A DNA stretch of 64,000 nucleotides from Prorocentrum cordatum (GCA_963575745.1 CAUYUJ010016144.1:72240-136239); one strand, 5' to 3'; shown: positions 11,147 to 21,397, numbered from the stretch's first letter. The notes: generated by a model not told the origin, from the sequence alone. Numbers and translations: made by a program.

Positions 11147-11265
11147 GTCGAGCATGTCCCCCTACAGGAGAATTTGGGGCAAAAAATGAAAAATCGGTTT
11201 TTGCTTATATTCCAGGCTATGTGTTACTATTTTGAATATTCCTCCTGTAGAGGGACAGGCCCGAC
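11147..11265. mobile_element. MITE-like element, family A, copy 2 (119 bp)
   Basis: Left end GTCGAGCATGTCCCCCTACA, right end CTGTAGAGGGACAGGCCCGAC. The interior is AT-rich (AAAAAATGAAAAATCGG). It sits immediately beside the family C foldback copy at 11275, separating the shared CAGAGGGGGG leader from the palindrome. TTA occurs at both flanks (TTAG on the left, TTAC on the right), a possible but imperfect target duplication. Confidence 0.75.
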
Positions 11266-11274
11266 TTACGGGTA

Positions 11275-11400
11275 GGGGGAATGGGGGATGCGTTTTAGAA
11301 GCACCCCTGCTTCCTGGAAGGCGCGGGCCTTGTCTACAGATTTGAGGCCCGCGCCCTCCGAGAAGCAGCCTCCTTCTAAGAAGCCTTCCCCCCTCCCCCT
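11275..11400. repeat. Foldback element, family C, copy 2
   Basis: Arms GCTTCCTGGAAGGCGCGGGC and GCCCGCGCCCTCCGAGAAGC, with outer GGGGGA.../...AAGCCTTCCCCCC. Homologous to 950-1070 and interrupted at its left by the family A element at 11147-11265. Confidence 0.7.
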
Positions 11401-11512
11401 ACCCCCCCCTACCCTTACCCCCTACCCCCTCACCCTCCCCCTCCCCCTACCCCCTCCTTCTAAGAAGCCTTCTCCTCTTCCCCTCCCCCACCTCCCCCTA
11501 CCCCCTTGTTCG
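11400..11512. repeat. C-rich low-complexity tract (CCCCCTACCC)
   Basis: Imperfect CCCCCTACCCCCT repeats with a second AAGAAGCCTTCTCC word. It resembles telomere-like C-rich DNA but is not the usual CCCTAAA repeat. Confidence 0.7.
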
Positions 11513-11516
11513 GTTA

Positions 11517-11604
11517 GACGTAAGAGTGACCTTTCGCCGGAGTGACCCCCAATGGGGTTTCCCGATCGTTGGGCGCGAAGCGATAGCAGCGGCCTGCGCG
11601 CCCA
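11517..11604. repeat. Dispersed repeat, family E, copy
   Basis: ACGTAAGAGTGACCTTTCGC, CGGAGTGACC, CCCGATCGTTGGGCGCGAAG and CGATAGCAGC occur in the same order as at 15541-15645 and 49772-49865, and partly at 5127-5185. No A/B-box promoter was identified, so a SINE assignment is not made. Confidence 0.6.
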
Positions 11605-12480
11605 GATTTGGCCATCCCGCCCCGTCAATTCGCGCACCAGAAGTTCTCTCTTGCCTAGGATCACCCTTACCCTTCGGTTGTTGAAAGTATGTATTATTGG
11701 ACGCCCAAGTCCCAATCTAACTACTTTGGTTGCCTTCCTACTTCAAGAGTGGAGTGGTCTTCCCTCGTCTCGTCATCAGGGGGCGGACGGAAGCCCGATC
11801 TACGTTCAACGCCTTCCTGCTTCATGTTTCCACCCACTTCTTCCGACCGACGTCTACGTCTAGCCGGTGGCTGCTGCCGCGGTCCCCGCTGCCTCGGCCA
11901 GCCACTCCGGCCTGCTCTACGCGGAACTCTTCCACGTCTGAGCGCTTCCCTCCCCCCCACTCCCCCCGCGCGGCCGCCCTCGTCCTCCTTCCTTCCTCTT
12001 GCTCTTGCACGCCAGACAATTCGCATCTCGGTTGCCCACACTGGAGCGGACTGCCTCCGCCTTCGCCGCCGACGCCATAAGAAAAGACGTGTGAGCGCAT
12101 CTCGTCGCTTGTTCCCGTGCCGCGTACAAGCGACGAGATGCGCTTGTTGAGAGCTGTTTGTATCTATGCCCTTTACCGGGCACACCTCGCCGTGCGGCAC
12201 AAAGCCGTATTTCAGTTCGACGCAGGGCATCTTTTCAAGGCCGCCGTGCGCGAGGCTTGCGCCCGAGAGCCTCTCAACGGGCTGCTCGCCAGGTCTCGGC
12301 GCAGGCGGCCAGGCGCCTAGGCGCATCGTGCCTCTCCGGCTTCTTCCTCCTCCCACTCCCCTCTGCATGTTGTTCGTTGCTTGGCCGCTGACATAACTAT
12401 CGTTACCTCTTGGTCTCGCGTCGTGGCTATGTCCACTTCGCTTGGGAGCGTGGCCCTTCAGGCTCCCAGTTCAATATCTG
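11605..12480. other. Unassigned region with a perfect 19-bp hairpin
   Basis: No gene was recognised, although overlapping ORFs run through it on both strands. It contains the inverted repeat at 12094-12144, reported separately. Confidence 0.4.
12094..12144. repeat. Perfect 19-bp inverted repeat, 13-nt loop
   Basis: AGCGCATCTCGTCGCTTGT at 12094-12112 and ACAAGCGACGAGATGCGCT at 12126-12144 are exact reverse complements. Confidence 0.9.
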
Positions 12481-12482
12481 TG

Positions 12483-12735
12483 GTTCTCCCTTCTCTTCCT
12501 CCTCCTCCTCCTCCTCCTCCTCCTCGGTGTCGGTTCCGTGTTGCCTTTTTCTCCACGCTTGCACTGCCCTGGTCATGTGGGAGCCCAGACTGACAGGCAG
12601 TCGGGCGATGACCTCCGATGCAAAGAAATCTGCACTTCTGCCGGTTATCCCGGTCCCCGGACGCGCGCGACGGCTCGCCTATGGCAGGTTGGCTTGCGCG
12701 CTGCTCCTGGCCTTTGACAGGTTCTCTCGCCTCTT

Positions 12736-12768
<33 letters not shown>

Positions 12769-12785
12769 CTCTTCCTCCCCCCTGA
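12483..12785. repeat. Two (CCT)n microsatellites
   Basis: CTCCTCCTCCTCCTCC runs at about 12495-12528 and again at 12733-12780. The 200 bp between shows no gene. Confidence 0.9.
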
Positions 12786-13090
12786 ATGTGGTGACGTTTA
12801 CTCGGCCGGCCCTGGCTCATCGATGGGAGCGGCTATGGCCCCCATGAGGGGAAGCGGATCACCGTACGCACACGACTGTTTAGGTCGTGCTTGTCGCCTT
12901 TTGGTTTTTTCTATCCGTGGAGGCGGCGGCAGTTCGAAGTTTCAGGTCCGCAGTTTTCTGCGTTGGCCGCCGCTCGCGTGCTGGTGCCGATAGCCAATGG
13001 CCGGGAAAGAGGCCCCTGGAGGGCACGGTGGAAATCTGCAGAGATGACACGCCACGTCACGCACATGTCATATCATCGCGCTGGTTGGAA

Positions 13091-13120
13091 ACAAAAAAAA
13101 AAAAAAAAAAAAAAAAAAAA
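13091..13120. repeat. A28 homopolymer tract
   Basis: Twenty-eight consecutive A residues (13093-13120) after GGAAAC. This could be the tail of a retroposed transcript, but no parent gene or target duplication was recognised. Confidence 0.9.
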
Positions 13121-14046
13121 CTGTGACCGAGTTGTGCGGCGCCGCCGGATGCCGGCAGCCCAGCGGCCCCGGCCCGGCAAACCAAGCGGGCCCGAGAGGC
13201 CGCCGGCGCAGGGTGGTTGCCCAGGACAGCCCCCCCCCCGGGCAGGCGCCCGCTCACGTCTGCCTCTGCGGGGGGGAGTGGGGGGGGGGGGGGGGGCACG
13301 CCCATGCATGCACCCCAGACCCCCTCGCGTCGCGAACGGAAAACGGCGGGAGGTTTTTCGCTATTTTCGGTCTCCAGGGACCCTCACCCAGCCTCGGGAG
13401 CGTCCAAACACGACTTGGGATGAGAAGCCTGTCCTGGGGAAGGGGTCCAGTCCTTCGGGGGTCGACGTTGTGAAAAAAACACGACGTCGGGGGTATGGCA
13501 TTGATCTGAGCTTCCAGGTCCGTCTTGGTTTCCTTGCCGTTCCACGCTGTTTGCTCGCTCCCCCCGCCTTCCAGTCCCGGTTGGCTGATGGCACCTCGTC
13601 CTTCCGCCGACCCCCCCGCCATCCAGTCCTGGACGGTTATGGCGGCCGCTGCTGGACCTTTGTGGTCTCTGAAGGCTCGTGCGGGCTTAATTGCGCGCGC
13701 GGTTGCTGTTTTTCGACCTTCTACGCCCTATCGCTGCGCGCAGGACCGCGACGCCAAGATGCACGCACTGCTCCCCCTCCAGAGACTCGGTTCGATTCCT
13801 CCGACTCGACTCAATTCGATTTCGATAGTTTCCAATTCCGATTCGATTCAACTTCGGACTCCGTTTGGTGCTCCGATTTCTCAACGGAGGCCTATTGGCC
13901 TGCCGATTTCCGCCAGTTCGACTTCTCCCGACTGGGCTGCCAATAGCCGCCGATATTGCAGACGCCCGCCCACTTTTTCCTCTAGGGGGATGCGTGGCAT
14001 GCCCATGCACGCACTGCTTCCTCCCCCTCTCGAGGAAGCGCAAATC
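13121..14046. other. Unassigned GC-rich region
   Basis: Contains a C9 run around 13231 and a long G run at about 13274-13297, then TTCGATT-rich DNA at 13780-13860. A 351-codon ORF crosses the A tract and the G run and is not credible. No conserved domain was seen. Confidence 0.4.
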
Positions 14047-14234
14047 GAAGGAAAAAAAACATGAATATAAAACTTTCGACGGTCCGCGCGGATTTCTCGG
14101 ATCCGCGCCGGAGCCCCCTGGCGGCGCCGCCCCTGACGCGCTCCGCGCGCCAGGGAGGGGGGGGGACCAGCGCCGATCCAAGAAATCTGCGCGGACCGTC
14201 GAAAGTTTATGTTTGCGCAGCTGTTTCTTCCTTC
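14047..14234. mobile_element. Foldback element, family B, copy 1 (about 188 bp)
   Basis: Arms of about 60 bp: the left carries AAACTTTCGACGGTCCGCGC then GGATTTCTCGGATC. The right is its reverse complement (GATCCAAGAAATC, then GCGCGGACCGTCGAAAGTTT). The centre holds CCAGGGAG and GCGCGCC. Related copies are at 39210-39405 and 63324-63545. Outer ends share GAAGGAA. No target duplication was identified. Confidence 0.8.
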
Positions 14235-14269
14235 AGGAGGGAAAAACACACAGACACAATTAATCGTCG

Positions 14270-14990
14270 ATTCCCCAGAAAATATGGGAAAATATGGGAA
14301 TTGGGGGGAAGACAAAAACCCAGAAAAGATGGGAAAATAAAGGGAATCCTTTTATTTGTGTGTATTTATCTGTGTGTCCTGGGGCCCCTTCATTCCTCTA
14401 GCACACGTGGATCAGCGGCGCGTGGATTAGCGAGGGGCCCCGCTTCCTCACAGAGTCGACCCGCTCCGTCTCCACACCCGACGGCAGTGGCCTCACGGTG
14501 CAGGGGGGCTTACCCTCCCGGATCCGTGGATCTGGCGCCGACGCGACAGATGCACGGATCCCTACTCGGGGTTTCTCAATATAAGCGTGGGGGGATACCC
14601 CCCCGACGGGGGTCAACCTCGCCTCGTCGTCGCGCCGCGACGGGGGTCGGAGCGCCTTCGGCGCGCGGTGACTGCCCGCCACGGGGGTCGATGTGAGGCT
14701 GTCGGCGGGGGTGACGCCCCCCCGACGCGTATTAAGAAACTCTGAGTAATCCTGGATAGCGTGCGCCCGATCTTCCCGGCCCCGGCATTCGTCTCAGGGG
14801 GTCGCACTTTGTCGTCGTGTCCCGTGCTCTTATCTCGGACGCGAGAAAGCTTGGGGCGGCTATTTGTGCATAACCGCCGCCTGTGAGGGATCGGTCGTCG
14901 GGGACCTCCACAGGCGGTGGATGTGGATATGATTGCTCGGGGCCCCCTGGTGCCTTCATGTATCCATATCCACCGCCCCCTAGGGCCTAG
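14270..14990. other. Unassigned region with CGACGGGGGTC repeats
   Basis: An AT-rich piece with ATGGGAAAATATGGGAA at 14282-14340, then GC-rich DNA in which CGACGGGGGTC or a near variant recurs at about 14600, 14637, 14678 and 14702. No gene was recognised. Confidence 0.4.
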
Positions 14991-15345
14991 GGCCCCAAGA
15001 CTTCGGTTTCCCCCCAGAGGGCCCGAAGAGGCTTCCGAGAGTCCGTGCAGAGGCCGCGGGCACTGGAAGACCACAGGGTTCCCAGACGCTCTGCTCGCAC
15101 CTCGGAATCTTTGGCCCGCAGCGACGCCGGTTCAGTTTGGCCGCCTAAGAAGGCTCAAGACGGTTCTACGACGGCGGCAGGACCGCCCCGACACGGCCCG
15201 ACTGGGCCCAGGGCGGCCCAAAGATGGGCTCAGGACGGCCCGAAGACAGCCACCAGAGTACTCTTGGGAAGTCGCCACAGAGGCCATGGCAAGCCTGGAT
15301 AAGCCCAGGACTGTCCACCCAGGCCAAGGCGAACGCGGCGGCCAC
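14990..15345. repeat. Degenerate CCAAGA/GGCCC GC-rich tract
   Basis: Words such as GGGCCCAGGGCGGCCCAAAG recur. No supported gene. Confidence 0.45.
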
Positions 15346-15540
15346 AAATCGGGGCAAGGGTGTTGTCAAGGAATTGCATGACCGTTCCCCCCCCCCTCGC
15401 TCTGCGGGGTAGACGCGGCTCATAAGTATCAATGTGGCGACAGGGAAAGTGGTCCGTTGATTTCCAACATGGGCAGCCTTGTTTGTTGTCAGGGGCCGAT
15501 TACCACGCAACCAGAGGCGGCCCGAGGAGGCACAGGTCGA

Positions 15541-15645
15541 CTACACGTAAGAGTAATAAGTAGCCCTTGGCCAGAGGGACCTCTGGTGCGGGCTCATCGG
15601 GGTCCCCCCGATCGCTGAGCGCGATGCGATAGCGGCTGCTTGTCC
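15541..15645. repeat. Dispersed repeat, family E, copy
   Basis: ACGTAAGAGTAATAAGTAGC, CAGAGGGACCTCTGGTGC, CCCCGATCGCTGAGCGCGAT and GCGATAGCGGC occur in the family order. Confidence 0.6.
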
Positions 15646-15889
15646 GAGGACGAGCCGGGCACGGGTCCCAGCCAGATCCCACCAGGCGGGCTTGCCAGGA
15701 TTCACTGAGAGCGCGCCGCGCGCCCAGGAAGCGCTGGAAAACCAGGTCGCTGGCGGAGCCTTGCTATCTGGGCGGCTGCTTGCGACGCCCCCGCCGCTGG
15801 ATTTGTCATCCAAAGGTCCACACTTCTCTCCTCTGCCTTAGGGGCCCCGTGCGTGCGAGAAGGTTCTGCACACCAACCCTCTGTTCGAG

Positions 15890-16440
15890 CCCCCCCGCCG
15901 GGCCCCACGAGTTCCAAGAGGGTACCGAAATGCCACCAAGACGGCCCAGGATGGCCCAAGATAGTTTCGAGAGGGCCCGTGATGGCCGAAGTTGGAGCCG
16001 CTCCAAGAGGCCCCCAAGAGTGCCACAGAGGCTCCAAGAGGCCTCCCAGGAGCCGTTGAACACACTCCTAGGACGCTAATACACTGTCAAATCCTCCAGG
16101 ATATTAAACGTTTGGTTTCCCAGGTTGTTCGGCATCAGAAAGCTGCAAGACGGCTTCGGAGGAGCCTCTTCGCATCCTTTCGGCCCGATTTGGGGCCTCA
16201 CAAGGCGCCTCCGAGGTAACCCAAGCTGGGCTAGGCTAACTTCCAAGCCCCCGGAGTGGCAGCACGGCCCCGGAGTGCTCCGGGAAAGCCCAAAACGGCT
16301 GCAGGTAGCTTCCAGATGGCACGAGAGGGCCCCCAAAAGGTCGCCACGACGGCCCAAGAGGCCCTCGCAGCACCCCTTGACGGCCCAGGACGGCCCCAAC
16401 AGGGCCCCAAGACGCGCCCGATACGGCCCTGACATGGCCG
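15890..16440. repeat. Degenerate CCAAGA/GGCCC GC-rich tract
   Basis: Repeated CCAAGACGGCCCAGGA and AGAGGCCCCC-like words. The long ORFs on both strands are compositional. Confidence 0.5.
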
Positions 16441-17085
16441 CACCACGGCCACCCGTATCCGCAGCAGCATTGCCGGCAGCGGCAGCCATGAGCAGACAAC
16501 AGTGGCAACCATCGTCAGAAATCAGCAGCAGCAGTCTTCGGCAGCAGCCATCAGAAGCAGCAGCAGCGGGCAACGTCCGCAAGCCGCACAGCAGTGGCAG
16601 CGCGCATTCACACCGATCGCATCCAATTGCAGCAGCACACGGCAATCAGCAGCAGGCAGGCAGCGCCAAACCGCAGCAAGCAGCGGCCAGCACCAGTCAA
16701 CAACAGGCGGCAGCATCAGCAAGAAACAGCAAATAGCAACAAGCAACAGGCAACAGCAAGCGGCATCGAGCGGACGAGAAAGCACTCAAGCCAGCACGCG
16801 AGAAATCGAGAAAACAGGCCAGCGTACAAGCAGGCAAGCATTGCCAGGCTGTTCGGCTAGCAGCCAGGAAAGTCGGAGAGCACGCAAGCAGGCAACCAGA
16901 ACTAGCAACACGCAGCATCGGCATCCAGCAGAAGACAGCAACGGCAAGAAGTGGCAGCACGCATTGACAGCACCAGCACTACGCAGCAAGCAGCAACAAC
17001 AAGCCGCAGCAAGTAGCAGCTCGCACCAGCAAGCAGGCAGTAGCAGCAAAAGCACAGCGGCACCTAACGTCAAGCAGGACTAAAC
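16440..17085. repeat. Long CAG/GCA-rich tract
   Basis: About 640 bp dominated by CAGCAG, GCAAGCAAC and CAGGCAGC words, with a 193-codon Gln/Ser-rich ORF on +. Near 16945 it contains AAGAAGTGGCAGCACGCATT, strikingly like the KWQHAL core of the PPR units. I do not call it a gene. Confidence 0.55.
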
Positions 17086-17329
17086 AGAAGCAAACGGCAG
17101 CCAGCGGACAAGCAATCGATGAAGCAAGCAACCAGGCAAACACGAAATCCGGTACCCCAGCCAGAATGCAGGGAGGAGCGTCGGGGGGGAAAGCTGCCAG
17201 GCCAGCACCGTAATTGACAGCCGCGCGCGCAGGACACCACGCTAGCAGGCAACCCGCCAAGCCAGCCCTGGTCTGTCCTACACGATCGGGGGCAGCGCGT
17301 GGTGCGACGTCCTGGTGGAAGCGCCCCGT

Positions 17330-18005
17330 GGGGCCTGCGGGGACGGCCCGCGCCTCCCGGACGGCCTACACGAGTCCGAGAGGCTTCCGAGTTCGCCGAA
17401 GGTGTCTCCGACACGGGCCGAGGACGGCCTCGAGATGGCCCAGGGTGGCGCCCAGACGGCCTCCGGGGGGCCCAAGACAGCCCCAGACGGCCCCCAGACG
17501 GACGCAATACAGTCGGGGCGCCAAAGAAGGAACCCTTGTCGTTTGGGAGGGGCTCCGTGTTCCTTAATTGTTTCGCAGCTTGCCTTGGATTTTCCTTAGG
17601 TTTTCGATACGAAATCGAAGTTCAACTTATGGAAAATAGGGGCCTCGTTCCTTATTTAAGGTTCCTTAGGTCAAGGCCCCGACTGCACTTCCCAAAAAGG
17701 CTCCCAGAGCGCTCCAAGATTACGCCCAGCAGGGCCTTCCAGAACAAGAATACTAAGTTTTCTGCTGGGTTCTCTGAAGTTCTGAGCTTGCCCGACTTTA
17801 GGGCCCTGGCAGCGTCCACGACGGCCCAACAGCTCCCAAGAGCGCCCCGGGCAGGGCCAAGAGGCTTCCGAAGAGGATCCAACGCAGCTCCAGAGAGCCC
17901 CTAGACGGCCCCAGAGAGCCCCAAGAGCCGGTGATGCGCCCAGGACGACCCGAGATGACCAGAGACCAGCCCCGAGAGGCCACCAGGGGCAGCCCCAGGG
18001 CGCTG
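17330..18005. repeat. Degenerate CCAAGA/GGCCC GC-rich tract
   Basis: Same repeat texture, interrupted by an AT-richer island at about 17550-17690. No supported gene. Confidence 0.45.
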
Positions 18006-18012
18006 GAATTCA

Positions 18013-18170
18013 GTCGGGCGTGTCCCTCTACAGGAGAAATATTCCAAAATAGTTTTAAAAGAATCGTCCGGGGGGCGATTTTTTGACTGGCCTTGATGAC
18101 TATTTGGGAGCACTTTTGAATCATTTCTGATTTTTCCTCCACTTCCCGCCTGTCGGGGGACACGCCCGAC
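18013..18170. mobile_element. MITE-like element, family A, copy 3 (158 bp)
   Basis: Terminal inverted repeats GTCGGGCGTGTCCCTCTACA and TGTCGGGGGACACGCCCGAC, followed inward by AGG on the left and preceded by CC on the right. The interior is AT-rich (AATAGTTTTAAAAG; TGATTTTTCC). It is the best preserved of the three copies. No clear target duplication. Confidence 0.85.
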
Positions 18171-18387
18171 CTGACATGTCCTCAACCCCACGAGGCCCCC
18201 CGAACGTTGGGCCCCCGGGCGCTCGTTCCCGGGAGCCCGAGGGCCCCCCTTGCGGCAGGCAGGGGCAGCGCCCGGCCGCCCAGGGCCGGGCTCGGCGGCC
18301 GGAGCTGCCCGGCCACGGGGCGCGTGCGGGCCTCGGCGGCACCCCGCCTCGGAGCCGGCCCCGTGGCCAGTGCCCCCTGCGCCGCCT

Positions 18388-18735
18388 CCAGCTCCAGCAC
18401 CGTTCGAAAGCTGGGCGAGGGCTGCTAAAACCGTGGCTGCTGAAACCGTGTCTGCACGAACGAGATGGGCACGGAAAGAACGGGTACAAAGCTCAACAGC
18501 AGTTCCTGTTCATTCTGAACAGAACTCGCTGTCCACGCCGCCGCGGCCTGTGTACATTTGCGACAGAAGGCCGCCTGCCCAACGGCGGCCGCTGTTGGTT
18601 TGGGAGAACATTTGTTGTTGGGCATCGTATCCATGTTTTCGGTACCCACGTCGGGCGTCCAAATCTAGCTCCAGCACCGTTCGAAAGCTGGGCGAGGGCT
18701 GCTAAAACCGTGGCTGCTAAAACGGCCCTCCCGGA
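18388..18735. repeat. Direct repeat pair bordering the satellite region
   Basis: CTCCAGCACCGTTCGAAAGC, TGGGCGAGGGCTGCTAAAAC and CGTGGCTGCT occur in order at about 18390-18440 and again at about 18667-18722. A related copy in the opposite orientation lies at 36400-36455, beyond the second satellite array. Confidence 0.8.
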
Positions 18736-19152
18736 AGGAAAAAAATTAGCCTGGCGAAGGACCCAACCATATGCAGTTGAGAGTACCGCAATTGTGAATA
18801 TCTTCTTCGGTGGCGCTCCCTATGGGGCCACGAGCCGTATGAGGGGTGTGCCGAAATGCGTGGCAGTGTACACAACACGAACGAAGACGATAGGTCCGAA
18901 TATGAAAGCTTGAGCGCGTGCGAGTCGGATCGCGAGCGAGTCTGATTATGAATGAATCTGCGCGCGATTGATTCTATTCGCATGAATGCGTGCATGGATA
19001 CGCCCAGTGTAAATGTATGTATACGACTGTGAACAGTTTGGGTCTGCGTGACTCTCGGTACTCGTGACTCTGAGCGTCGCCTCTGCAGGGGGCTTCCCTG
19101 GGAACCCCGACGGCAGCGCCCGCGCGCCGCGACGCCCATGTCGGCACGCCAC
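18735..19152. repeat. Left flank of satellite array 1, duplicated on the right
   Basis: AGCCTGGCGAAGGACCCAAC, CATATGCAGTTG, CTTCTTCGGTGGCGCTCCC and the later CTCTGCAGGGGGCTTCCCTG recur in the same order and orientation at 20818-21000, to the right of the array. Confidence 0.85.
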
Positions 19153-20608
19153 ACACCTGGTGTGCGGGACGCATGCGGACGGCAGCACTGGGGCCTTCGG
19201 TGGAGCTCCCTGTGGGGCCACGAAACGTGTGAGGGGTGTGCCGAAATGGGTGTGCGGGACGCATGCGGACGGCAGCCATGGGGCCTTCGGTGGAGCTCCC
19301 TATGGGGCCACGAAACGTGTGAGGGGTGTGCCGAAATGGGTGTGCGGGACGCATGCGGACGGCAGCACTGGGGCCTTCGGTGGAGCTCCCTGTGGGGCCA
19401 CGAAACGTGTGAGGGGTGTGCCGAAATGGGTGTGCGGGACGCATGCGGACGGCAGCCATGGGGCCTTCGGTGGAGCTCCCTATGGGGCCACGAAACGTGT
19501 GAGGGGTGTGCCGAAATGGGTGTGCGGGACGCATGCGGACGGCAGCATGGGGCCTTCGGTGGAGCTCCCTGTGGGGCCACGAAACGTGTGACGTGGGGTG
19601 TAGGGGTGCTCCCTATCGGTGTGATGCTGCGGGACGCATGCGGACGGTGGGGCCTTCGGTGGAGCTCCCTATGGGGCCACGAAACGTGTGAGGGGTGTGC
19701 CGAAATGGGTGTGCGGGACGCATGCGGACGGCAGCATGGGGCCTTCGGTGGAGCTCCCTGTGGGGCCACGAAACGTGTGAGGGGTGTGCCGAAATGGGTG
19801 TGCGGGACGCATGCGGACGGCAGCACTGGGGCCTTCGGTGGAGCTCCCTGTGGGGCCACGAAACGTGTGAGGGGTGTGCCGAAATGGGTGTGCGGGACGC
19901 ATGCGGACGGCAGCCATGGGGCCTTCGGTGGAGCTCCCTATGGGGCCACGAAACGTGTGAGGGGTGTGCCGAAATGGGTGTGCGGGACGCATGCGGACGG
20001 CAGCACTGGGGCCTTCGGTGGAGCTCCCTGTGGGGCCACGAAACGTGTGAGGGGTGTGCCGAAATGGGTGTGCGGGACGCATGCGGACGGCAGCACTGGG
20101 GCCTTCGGTGGAGCTCCCTGTGGGGCCACGAAACGTGTGAGGGGTGTGCCGAAATGGGTGTGCGGGACGCATGCGGACGGCAGCCATGGGGCCTTCGGTG
20201 GAGCTCCCTATGGGGCCACGAAACGTGTGAGGGGTGTGCCGAAATGGGTGTGCGGGACGCATGCGGACGGCAGCACTGGGGCCTTCGGTGGAGCTCCCTG
20301 TGGGGCCACGAAACGTGTGAGGGGTGTGCCGAAATGGGTGTGCGGGACGCATGCGGACGGCAGCACTGGGGCCTTCGGTGGAGCTCCCTGTGGGGCCACG
20401 AAACGTGTGAGGGGTGTGCCGAAATGGGTGTGCGGGACGCATGCGGACGGCAGCCATGGGGCCTTCGGTGGAGCTCCCTATGGGGCCACGAAACGTGTGA
20501 GGGGTGTGCCGAAATGGTGTGCGGGACGCATGCGGACGGCAGCACTGGGGCCTTCGGTGGAGCTCCCTATGGGGCCACGAAACGTGTGAGGGGTGTGCCG
20601 AAATGGGT
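19153..20608. repeat. 90-bp satellite, array 1 (about 16 units, AB and AAB higher-order pattern)
   Basis: The monomer runs GGGGCCACGAAACGTGTGAG, GGGTGTGCCGAAATGGG, TGTGCGGGACGCATGCGG, ACGGCAGC, a variant site, then GGGGCCTTCGGTGGAGCTCC. Because 90 is divisible by three, several frames on both strands are open for hundreds of codons. Units are almost identical except for two linked variant sites: type A (CACTGG with CCCTGTGG) and type B (CCATGG with CCCTATGG). The order is A-B-A-B, then diverged or truncated units near 19540-19740, then A-B-A-A-B-A-A-B. Near-identity at all codon positions argues for recent DNA-level amplification rather than a conserved protein. Confidence 0.95.
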
Positions 20609-20641
20609 GATGACGATGACGACGATGACAACGACGATGAC

Positions 20642-20679
<38 letters not shown>

Positions 20680-20720
20680 GGAGGAGGAGGAGGAGGAGGA
20701 GGAGGAGGAGGAGGAGGATA
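20609..20720. repeat. (GAT)n(GAG)n compound microsatellite
   Basis: GATGATGAT runs followed by GAGGAGGAG, directly abutting the array. The same structure follows array 2 at 36091-36262. Confidence 0.95.
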
Positions 20721-20754
20721 GGAGGGGAGAGGAGGCGGAGGAGGAGAGGAGGAG

Positions 20755-21010
20755 GAGACGCGGGGCACCGTCTCTTCAAAACGAGGACCCAACACCACAG
20801 GATGGTTGGGAAAAAAATAGCCTGGCGAAGGACCCAACCATATGCAGTTGTGAGTACCGCAATTGTGGATATCTTCTTCGGTGGCGCTCCCTATGGGGCC
20901 ACGAACCGTATGAAGGTGTGCCGAATTGTGCGGCGTAGCCTCTGCAGGGGGGCTTCCCTGGGAACCTCGACGGCAGCGCCCGCGCGCCGCAACGCCCATG
21001 TCGGCGCGCC
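20755..21010. repeat. Right flank of satellite array 1
   Basis: 20758-20812 (ACGCGGGGCACCGTCTCTTC then AAAACGAGGACCCAACACC) recurs at about 36269-36320. 20818-21000 repeats the left flank of the array. Confidence 0.85.
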
Positions 21011-21111
21011 CCACGCGAGGATCGCGCCCGCTTCCTCTCCTCCTTTTTCCATGTCCTTTGCCCGCGCACTCCAAAGTCCAAGGCTGCGGGCGCAGCGCCA
21101 TGCGGAGCCCT

Positions 21112-21340
21112 CGCGACTCGCACAGGTCGCCCCGAGGGGGTCGCAGTGACGCGCGCGGTTCGTCCGCTGAGCGGAACAGAGATTGCTTGCTGGCTAACTC
21201 ATAGCGCGCATGGCTCTGGCCGCGGGCGGAGCGACGACGGGCGAGCGAGGCGCTGGACAGAGCGCAGCGCGGAGTTCGGGCGACGCGCGCTGATCGCCCC
21301 GAGAGGGCCCCAGCGACGCGCGCGGAGCGTCGGCGGCGCC
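21112..21340. repeat. Subterminal repeats at the 3' side of the Helitron
   Basis: Two copies, at about 21112-21175 and 21287-21340, of a segment containing GGTCGCCCCGAG, a CAG spacer and GACGCGCGCGG followed by CGTC. The matching pair on the other side is at 32795-32955, in the same orientation on the + strand. Confidence 0.65.
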
Positions 21341-21397
21341 AGGCCGAACAGCCGGACAGCCAAGAGAAGAAGCGGCTGGGGCGGGCCGCTCCTCAGG

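Noticed and set aside
11400-11512. C-rich tract as a subtelomeric repeat
   Set aside because: Irregular CCCCCTACCC words without a stable unit; more likely extension of the family C element's C-rich end.
13091-13120. Processed pseudogene upstream of the A28 tract
   Set aside because: No protein-like frame or known gene precedes the tail, and no target duplication is visible; left as a simple homopolymer.
13780-13830. GGTTCGATTCC as a tRNA T-loop
   Set aside because: It lies in a run of TTCGATT words, and no D-arm, anticodon arm or acceptor stem could be formed around it.
19048-20589. A 513-codon + strand ORF (and a 380- and 320-codon - strand ORF) through the 90-bp array as a repeat protein
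   Set aside because: The period is divisible by three, so several frames are open at once; units are near-identical at all codon positions, which indicates DNA amplification, not protein constraint.
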